Positions 58,213-64,000 of a stretch of 64,000 nucleotides of DNA are shown piece after piece. The stretch is from NCBI RefSeq assembly GCF_014595955.1, contig NZ_JABVCF010000009.1:124001-188000 (forward strand), given 5' to 3'. A program made the position numbers and the translations under genes. The stretch comes from Pseudaminobacter soli (ex Zhang et al. 2022) (lineage in GTDB: Bacteria; Pseudomonadota; Alphaproteobacteria; Rhizobiales; Rhizobiaceae). The notes below the pieces were generated by a model that worked only from the letters and a program-made list of their open reading frames with translations, was not told where the DNA came from and searched no databases. Positions within the stretch are counted from its first letter, which is position 1, and the number at the start of each line of letters is the position of its first letter.

Positions 58213-60597
58213 ATGGCCATCGCTGATCCCGCAAACGTCACGATGGACCTGCCCCGGCGCGACGCGCGCGACAAGCTTCTCGGGCGCACACGCTACACCG
58301 TCGACCAATCGCTGCCGCGCATGCTTCATGCCGCCGTCCTGCGGTCCGAGGTGGCTTCCGCGCGTATCGTGAGGATCGACACCTCGCGCGCGACGAAGAT
58401 GCCCGGCGTCCGCGCCATCGCGCTGGCGGAGGATGCTCCAGGCATGCATGGCATCGGCATCGCCGACCATCCGCTGTTCGCCTACGACGTCATCCGCTTC
58501 CATGGCGAGCAGATTGCCGCGGTCGCCGCCGACACCTACGAGCAGGCACAGGCGGCAGTCCGTGCGATCGAAGTCGAGCTCGAGCCTCTCGACCCTGTCC
58601 TGACCATGGCCGAGGCGCTGGCGCCCGATGCGCGGCTCGTCCACCCCGACTGGAAGAGCTACGAAATCCTATTCGAAGGCGGTGCGCGTGGCGGCAATGT
58701 CGCCTGGGAGGCGACGGTGGTCCGTGGCGACACCGAGAAAGCCTTCGCGCGAGAGGACGTGATCGTCGTCGAAAGCTGCTTCCGGGTCGGCCGTCAGAAC
58801 CACGTGTCGCTCGAACCCAGAGCTGCCGTCGCTTCCTACGAGGACGGCCGATACCACATCGAAACTTCCACGCAGGCGCCCTGGACGGTTCGCAACCAGA
58901 CGGCCAAGCTCCTCGGAGTCCCGCCATCACAGGTGCGCGTGACAGTGCCGCCCGTCGGTGGCGGCTTCGGTCAGAAGTTCGACTGCACCCTGGAGCCCTA
59001 CGCGGCCATCCTGGCCCGCAAGTCGGGACGGCCGGTCCGGCTGGTCTATTCGAGGCAGGAGGAGATGCTGACCTGCCTTTGCCGCGAGAATGCCGAGATC
59101 AAGATCCGCTCGGCGGTCACACGCGACGGCGAGATCGTTGGCCGTGAAGCCGTCGTGCTGATGGATTGCGGCGCCTATGGCGGCGAACAGATCTTCCTGA
59201 CGACCATGACGGCCCACACGCTGATGGGCAATTACAGGCTCGGCTCCGTCAAGCTCGCGAGCCGCGCGATCTACACCAACACGGCTCCAAACGGCGCCTT
59301 CCGCGCCTGCAACGGTGTCTACAATACCTTCGCGCTGAAGCGGCATACGGACGAAATCTGCGAAGCGGTCGGCATGGATCCGCTTGAATTCCGGCGGCGG
59401 AACGTGCTGGGGGACGGCGATCTCGGCGCGACGGGTCAGGTGTTCGAGGGCGAAGTATTGGGTCCGATGCTCGACCGCATGGCGAGCCTGCGGGATAAAT
59501 CGCCGTCCCTGGAGCATCGGGCGGGCAATCGCCTCTATGGCCGCGCGACCGTCGTGGGGACCTGGTTCATCTTCGTCGGCCCCTCCACCGCGACCATCAA
59601 TCTCAACGCCGACGGGACCGCTACGCTCGTCACCGCAGGCGTGGAGATCGGTCAGGGCACGATGGTTCAGGCGATGCCGCAGATCGTGGCCCATGAGTTG
59701 GGCCTGCATCCGGACGATGTGATCGTCCGGACCGCCGATACGGACGCGGCCGGCCTCGACCTCGGTGTAGGCGGCGGCCGGACGACCGTATCCGTGGGTG
59801 CCGCGAGTCGCGCGGCGGCGGAGGAGGTACGCAACAAGATCCTGAAGGCCGCGAGCGAGTTGCTCCAGGTGGCGCCGGAGAAGCTCGTGCTGCGCAACCG
59901 GCGCGTCGAGATCGCCGGCGTGGAAGGATCAGGCATGACGATTGCCAGTGTGGTCCAGCATGCGCAGCGGGCGACGGGTCCGGTGGTCGGCAGCGGCTCC
60001 TTCACCAACCCCGGCGTCGCTTCGATGCCGGGCTGCGCCGCCGGGCATTTCATCGATGCGCTCGAAATCCCCGTCTTCAGCGTCCACGACTGCGAGGTGG
60101 CGGTCGACCCCGACACGGGGCATGTCGAGGTCTTGAGCTACAAAGTGGTCCAGGATGTCGGCCGCGCGCTCAATCCGCGCGCCATCTATGGCCAGATCCA
60201 GGGCGGGGTGACGCAGGGTTTGGGCTACGCCCTACATGAAGAGCTCACCATCGGGGAGAACGGCTGCATTCGCCAAAGCAGCCTCGAGACCTATCGCGTT
60301 CCGCTCGCTCTAGACACGGTACCCGTTCAGATCGATCTTTACGAAGGAGCCCCCTCCATCGGGCCGCTGGGCACCAAGGGCGCCGGCGAAGTGCCGATCC
60401 TCAATGTCGCCGCTGCCGTTGCGTGTGCCGTCGCCAACGCGACCGGGCGCCGGGTTCAGCAGACGCCACTGACGCCTCCACGCGTGCTGGGCTTGCTGCT
60501 GGGCAGGGAACCCGCCATCGAATTGCCTCACATTGCCGATGACTGGTGGGAAAATGTGCTGATGAAGCGCCCATCGATTCCGGTCAGGCGCTCGTAG
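58213..60597 (+). CDS. Molybdenum hydroxylase catalytic subunit (xanthine dehydrogenase family)
   Basis: 794 aa, typical. Pyranopterin-binding features include VTVPPVGGGFGQKFDCTLEP, APNGAFRACNG, VEIGQGTMVQAMPQI and the C-terminal GTKGAGEVPILNVAAAV with the catalytic Glu. The active-site loop of CO dehydrogenase (AYRCSFR) is absent, so it is not a CO dehydrogenase. A heterocyclic or aldehyde substrate is likely. It should require a maturation protein (XdhC/MoeA-like) not found here. Confidence 0.92.
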   Translation: MAIADPANVTMDLPRRDARDKLLGRTRYTVDQSLPRMLHAAVLRSEVASARIVRIDTSRATKMPGVRAIALAEDAPGMHGIGIADHPLFAYDVIRFHGEQIAAVAADTYEQAQAAVRAIEVELEPLDPVLTMAEALAPDARLVHPDWKSYEILFEGGARGGNVAWEATVVRGDTEKAFAREDVIVVESCFRVGRQNHVSLEPRAAVASYEDGRYHIETSTQAPWTVRNQTAKLLGVPPSQVRVTVPPVGGGFGQKFDCTLEPYAAILARKSGRPVRLVYSRQEEMLTCLCRENAEIKIRSAVTRDGEIVGREAVVLMDCGAYGGEQIFLTTMTAHTLMGNYRLGSVKLASRAIYTNTAPNGAFRACNGVYNTFALKRHTDEICEAVGMDPLEFRRRNVLGDGDLGATGQVFEGEVLGPMLDRMASLRDKSPSLEHRAGNRLYGRATVVGTWFIFVGPSTATINLNADGTATLVTAGVEIGQGTMVQAMPQIVAHELGLHPDDVIVRTADTDAAGLDLGVGGGRTTVSVGAASRAAAEEVRNKILKAASELLQVAPEKLVLRNRRVEIAGVEGSGMTIASVVQHAQRATGPVVGSGSFTNPGVASMPGCAAGHFIDALEIPVFSVHDCEVAVDPDTGHVEVLSYKVVQDVGRALNPRAIYGQIQGGVTQGLGYALHEELTIGENGCIRQSSLETYRVPLALDTVPVQIDLYEGAPSIGPLGTKGAGEVPILNVAAAVACAVANATGRRVQQTPLTPPRVLGLLLGREPAIELPHIADDWWENVLMKRPSIPVRRS

Positions 60598-60636
60598 CTC
60601 GGCTACGCCGCGCTCGACGACGACATGGAGGCCACC

Positions 60637-60855
60637 TTAGCGACGATTGTCCAGCAGCACTGAAAGGCCCCGCGTCGCGGCCATCTGCAGAATCAGTTCT
60701 TCCAGAGCCTTGTTCGAGAGCCGCGTCGAGTAGCGGGTGCGTATCTCTGGAATAGCCACCCCGAGCGAAACCGGTGTCGATCGGCCGTGATCATCGAGAT
60801 ACCGGCCTACCGCCATCACCAAATCGGGGTCTATGTCCTTCGGAAGCTCCTTCAA
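60637..60855 (-). CDS. Small hypothetical protein
   Basis: 72 aa from a TTG. The N-terminus is acidic/hydrophobic (LPKDIDPDLVMAVGRYLDDHG) and the rest is helical (KALEELILQMAATRGLSVLL), which resembles a small nucleic-acid or protein-binding domain. No family is recognised. It converges on the molybdenum hydroxylase operon. The start may be a downstream codon. Confidence 0.45.
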   Translation of the reverse strand: MKELPKDIDPDLVMAVGRYLDDHGRSTPVSLGVAIPEIRTRYSTRLSNKALEELILQMAATRGLSVLLDNRR

Positions 60856-61240
60856 ATCTCACGCCCCCTCTTCCGCCAGAAGATTACGTAGGAAGCCGGG
60901 CGCGAGCAAGCAACCCAAGAATAATGGGCGAACAAAGTGTTAGCCTCAGAAGGGCTTCTCTAGAGGGCACCTGTGCCTGGCGGCCGACTCCTGTTCGCCG
61001 GTTCGGGCCTCCGCGCGGCTGATCCCCCGCTCCACCCGCCCCTTTTGAGGACGATCGCCAGCCACCAATAGGACCTTAGTCCGACACAAGGCACGCAGAG
61101 GTCCTCAGGCCCTCTCGAAGCCGAAACCACAACGAAAGCAGCGCGTTGGCGCGCAGAGCCAGAACAGGGTCTGGCAAGCGAGTGCGCAGATGCGGCATGC
61201 GACGGAGCCGGGGCGCGCAATCTCTACGAGGAGCAAGACA
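60856..61240. other. Gap before the Gly-rich protein gene
   Basis: About 385 bp. No credible ORF. Nothing recognisable beyond a possible leader for the next gene. Confidence 0.35.
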
Positions 61241-61741
61241 ATGTCAGTAGTGTCCAAGACTTTTGCAGTCGTTCTGATGGCTGCATTGCCTGTTGGTCCA
61301 GCGCTCGCCCAGGGCGGCGGCGATGGAGGTTCGGGTAAAGGGGGCCCGGGGAGTTCATCCGGTGACCGAGCCTGCGGCGAGTCGGTCTGGGTGGGCGGAT
61401 GCGGCGGCATCACGCTGCGGCCATCGCTTGATGAGATCACCGGATCGATCGGCACCTCCAAAAAGGCCAGCGCGGTCGATGCGGCCACCGGCAAGAAGTC
61501 TACGGCGAACAAGGCGGGAGGCGCGAGTTCGCCAGCCGCCGGCAAGGCCGGTGCAAGAGCTGGCCAACGCGATTCCACGTCAGAACATAACAGGGGCAAG
61601 GACAATGCCGGCCTGAATGCCGGTCCCGGCAATGGTGGCGAAGGGGCCTCCGGCGAACACGGGGATCGCGATCCCGGCAATTCGGGCAGCCATAACAACG
61701 CGCCCGACAGCCGTGGAGGAAAGTCGAAGGGCAAACGGTAA
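61241..61741 (+). CDS. Secreted Gly/Ser-rich low-complexity protein
   Basis: 166 aa from the ATG at 61241. A Sec signal (SKTFAVVLMAALPVGPALA) is cut near ALA/QG. The mature part has a short ordered segment with two Cys (RACGESVWVGGCGG) and then a disordered tail rich in Gly, Ser, Asn, Lys. No homologue is recalled. It may be periplasmic or cell-surface. The disulfide-like Cys pair is the only distinctive feature. Confidence 0.65.
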   Translation: MSVVSKTFAVVLMAALPVGPALAQGGGDGGSGKGGPGSSSGDRACGESVWVGGCGGITLRPSLDEITGSIGTSKKASAVDAATGKKSTANKAGGASSPAAGKAGARAGQRDSTSEHNRGKDNAGLNAGPGNGGEGASGEHGDRDPGNSGSHNNAPDSRGGKSKGKR

Positions 61742-61957
61742 TCCGCGGTCGCACTGTAGTCGGCGGCACCTTCCTGTGTATCGGATAGTGCCGCCGAGAC
61801 AACATCTCCAAGTCTATAATGCAGCCATTCGCCATCTCACAAATGGATGATTACGATGGAGTTCTGGAGTCATCCACAGTGTTCCACGATCGTATAATTT
61901 GCTCGACAGATTTCTTCTTACGCAGTACGTTCTTCTGGGGGATCAAGGGGGAACGCG

Positions 61958-62365
61958 ATGGACCACGACGTGTTGCGGCACGTAGCGCAGATCACGATTG
62001 CGTATTTGCAGCAGAACAGTGTCGCCGGCTCAGACTTGCCGAAGCTGGTGGAGCTTGTAGGCAAGGCAATTCTCGAGGCACACGCCAAGGAGCAAATGCC
62101 GAGACCGCTGAGTTCTGACCGCGTTGCTCAGATCGCCAGAAACCCCGTCGTCGGCTTGAAGAGCCGTCCGCAGTCGAAGCCTGTGGGATGGGTAGTCCTC
62201 TCGCCCAATGAATACCGTGACAAGCGAGCCCCACGTGCTGGGTACAGAACCGTATCGCCGGCTGATGCCGCGATGCGATTGACAATGGAACAGCATATCG
62301 GGCTGGTGAAAAGAATGCTGTCAGACCGCGAGCGGTTCGATTTCTCTCAAAGCGGTTCTCTCTGA
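61958..62365 (+). CDS. MucR-like N-terminal domain protein without zinc finger
   Basis: 135 aa. The opening VAQITIAYLQQNSVAGSDLP and KLVELVGKAI resembles the oligomerisation domain of MucR/Ros regulators (IVxAYVSNNxVPxxDLPxLI). The C-terminal half lacks the Cys2His2 zinc finger of MucR and instead reads PVGWVVLSPNEYRDKRAPRA and is basic. It may be a truncated or dominant-negative relative, or a different regulator. No operon partner is evident. Confidence 0.55.
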   Translation: MDHDVLRHVAQITIAYLQQNSVAGSDLPKLVELVGKAILEAHAKEQMPRPLSSDRVAQIARNPVVGLKSRPQSKPVGWVVLSPNEYRDKRAPRAGYRTVSPADAAMRLTMEQHIGLVKRMLSDRERFDFSQSGSL

Positions 62366-62832
62366 CGGCGAGAGGGGACTGGTCAATTCCACTTCGCTTC
62401 CGCGTGAACACTTAACCGGTCCAAGGGGCACGCCTGACGCCAGGAAGGCTGGTTCGATCCTGTGATGGGCAGTCCCATCTGCGGTGGCGAAGCGTTCGGC
62501 ACGCAGCGAAGGCGCAATTGACTTTGCAAAGGGCAATTTCGAAGCGAGCCGGAAGCTGAAACTCCACCGCTAGTCGTATAAGAATAAGACGGCCCTCAAA
62601 GCGCCCGCCTCACCTCCAGGGCTTGTTTCGACCACCGGGAATCTTCGCTGTTTGCTGGAACAGACATGCCGCGTTGGTGTTTGGCACCACGATCGACGGC
62701 GTAGAGTCGCCACGTGCGGCGATTACCGCAGCATTAAAACAGCCGCGATCTGTCTCGGGCGGAACCCGCTGTGGGTTCGCTCACCCAATGAATGATCGAG
62801 CGCTAGGATGACAACAAGCGTGGAGAGCGGCC
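62366..62832. other. Gap upstream of the alcohol dehydrogenase
   Basis: About 470 bp. Short ORFs here show no family resemblance. No recognisable repeats or RNA structure was found. It presumably contains the dehydrogenase promoter. Confidence 0.35.
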
Positions 62833-64000
62833 ATGAGAGCACTGGTTTGGCACGGTAAGGAGGACATCCGCTGCGACCAGGTTACAGATCCCGGCATCGA
62901 GGAGCCTCGAGACGCCATAGTCAAGGTAACGGCCTGCGCGATCTGCGGCTCTGACCTCCACCTCTTTCACAACCTGATCCCGGCGATGCTGCCTGGCGAC
63001 GTGATCGGACACGAGTTCATGGGAGAGGTCGTCGAGGTCGGCCCGGGAGTGAACGGAAAGCTCAGGAAGGGCGAGCGGATCGTCGTGCCCTTCACCATCT
63101 TCTGCGGCGAATGCGAGCAGTGCAGGCGCAAGAATTTCTCGTGTTGCGAGAGGACGAACAGGAATCGGAAGTTGGCCGAGGCCACATTCGGCCATCCCAT
63201 CGCCGGGCTATTCGGCTACACGCACCTCACCGGCGGCTATCCCGGTGGTCAGGCGGAATATGTTCGCGTCCCCTACGCCGACACGACCCACATCAAGGTA
63301 CCGGACAGCTTGACCGACGAGCAGGCGCTGTTCCTGGGCGACATCTTCCCGACCGGCTGGCAGGCTGCCGTCCAGTGCGACATCGAGCCCACCGACACGG
63401 TCGCCATCTGGGGGTGCGGCCCCGTCGGACAGATGGCGATCCGCAGCGCGATCCTCCTCGGCGCCAGGCAGGTGATCGCCATCGATTGCATCCCCGAGCG
63501 CCTCTCGATGGCGGAGGCGGGCGGTGCGATCCCCATCAACTTCGAGGAGGAGAGCGTCATCGAGCGCCTGAACGAACTCACCGACAACAAGGGGCCGGAG
63601 AAATGTATCGACTGCGTCGGCATGGAGAGCCACGTCTCGATGTCGCAGCCCGACACCATCTATGACCGGGCAAAGCAGATGCTGATGATGGAGAACGATC
63701 GGCCGCACGTGCTGCGGGAGATGATCTATGTGATCCGGCCAGCCGGCACGATCTCGATCCCGGGCGTCTATAGCGGCTTCTCCGACAAGATCCCCCTGGG
63801 ACAGGCCATGAACAAGGGCCTCACCTGGCGGATGGGCCAGACGCACGTGAACCGCTGGACCGATGATCTCACCCGGCGCATCGAAGAAGGCGAGATCGAT
63901 CCCTCCTTCGTGATCACGCACACTGTCGGCCTCGAAGAAGGCCCGGAGATGTACAAGATTTTCCGCGACAAGCAGGACAGTTGCATCAAGGTCGTGCTCA
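62833..64000 (+). CDS. Zinc-dependent alcohol dehydrogenase (MDR family), 3' end outside window
   Basis: At least 389 codons from the ATG at 62833 (GGAGAG upstream); no stop is reached. The catalytic zinc site is CAICGSDLHLFHN and GHEFMGEVVEVGPG; the structural zinc Cys cluster is CGECEQCRRKNFSCC. The Rossmann segment is VAIWGCGPVGQMAIRSAILLG (too long to be cut by accident). The long MDR form with the insert GHPIAGLFGYTHLTGGYPGG is like glutathione-independent formaldehyde or related dehydrogenases. The exact alcohol or aldehyde substrate is unknown. Confidence 0.9.
   Translation, partial: MRALVWHGKEDIRCDQVTDPGIEEPRDAIVKVTACAICGSDLHLFHNLIPAMLPGDVIGHEFMGEVVEVGPGVNGKLRKGERIVVPFTIFCGECEQCRRKNFSCCERTNRNRKLAEATFGHPIAGLFGYTHLTGGYPGGQAEYVRVPYADTTHIKVPDSLTDEQALFLGDIFPTGWQAAVQCDIEPTDTVAIWGCGPVGQMAIRSAILLGARQVIAIDCIPERLSMAEAGGAIPINFEEESVIERLNELTDNKGPEKCIDCVGMESHVSMSQPDTIYDRAKQMLMMENDRPHVLREMIYVIRPAGTISIPGVYSGFSDKIPLGQAMNKGLTWRMGQTHVNRWTDDLTRRIEEGEIDPSFVITHTVGLEEGPEMYKIFRDKQDSCIKVVL

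Noticed and set aside
58213..60597. Aerobic CO dehydrogenase large subunit
   Set aside because: The three-subunit layout is Cox-like, but the diagnostic AYRCSFR active-site loop is not present, so a CO-oxidising role is not supported.

Overview
The window looks like a chromosome segment of an alphaproteobacterium of the order Hyphomicrobiales (Rhizobiales), probably Phyllobacteriaceae (Mesorhizobium or Aminobacter relatives). Grounds are the high GC, the CpdR response regulator, DUF982, a MucR-like protein, a ROSE-type heat-shock leader, a CtrA-like box, and the gene order galU / lytic transglycosylase / DUF459 / gltDB. This is gene-family recognition, not a database match.

Layout. 1-21.6 kb is mostly core: the end of hemH, an SPFH-NfeD pair, a KpsF/KdsD sugar-phosphate isomerase, an outer-membrane barrel, galU, an MltB-type transglycosylase, DUF459, and gltD-gltB with a VapBC toxin-antitoxin pair lodged between them. 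Then come threonine aldolase, a ROSE-controlled Hsp20, an alpha/beta hydrolase, hisN, a candidate small RNA, N-formylglutamate amidohydrolase, cpdR and tRNA-Val(GAC).

21.6-37.8 kb is a genomic island of about 16.2 kb inserted at the 3' end of tRNA-Val(GAC). It is bounded by a perfect 71-bp direct repeat of the tRNA 3' part. It carries a tyrosine integrase, a protein with motifs like a shrunken family-A polymerase, a serine recombinase, an S1/P1 nuclease with a shortened loop, and a surface-glycan locus. The glycan genes are a TagD-like cytidylyltransferase, two CDP-glycerol glycerophosphotransferase-type enzymes (one fused to a GT2 domain), a LicD-type transferase, a KpsC-like Kdo transferase and a methyltransferase. 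Together they suggest a glycerol-phosphate-containing, teichoic-acid-like capsule.

37.8-47.3 kb is accessory and eroded: ergothioneine genes egtB-egtD, antitoxin remains, DUF982, a 47-residue basic protein, cspA, an operon remnant cut at both ends (racemase'-RraA-cupin-monooxygenase'), a frameshifted PH/SHOCT gene, and an HNH endonuclease next to a DUF4338 (DruA-like) protein, a candidate phage-defence pair.

47.6-60.6 kb is a catabolic locus: a LysR regulator diverging from a tightly overlapping operon pxpA-BCCP-biotin carboxylase-pxpB-pxpC, followed by a TorT-like binding protein, a sugar-type ABC ATPase and permease, and a three-subunit molybdenum hydroxylase. It probably imports and opens a lactam or N-heterocycle. 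60.6-64 kb holds small uncharacterised genes, a secreted Gly-rich protein, a MucR-like protein without a zinc finger, and a Zn-dependent alcohol dehydrogenase cut by the window edge.
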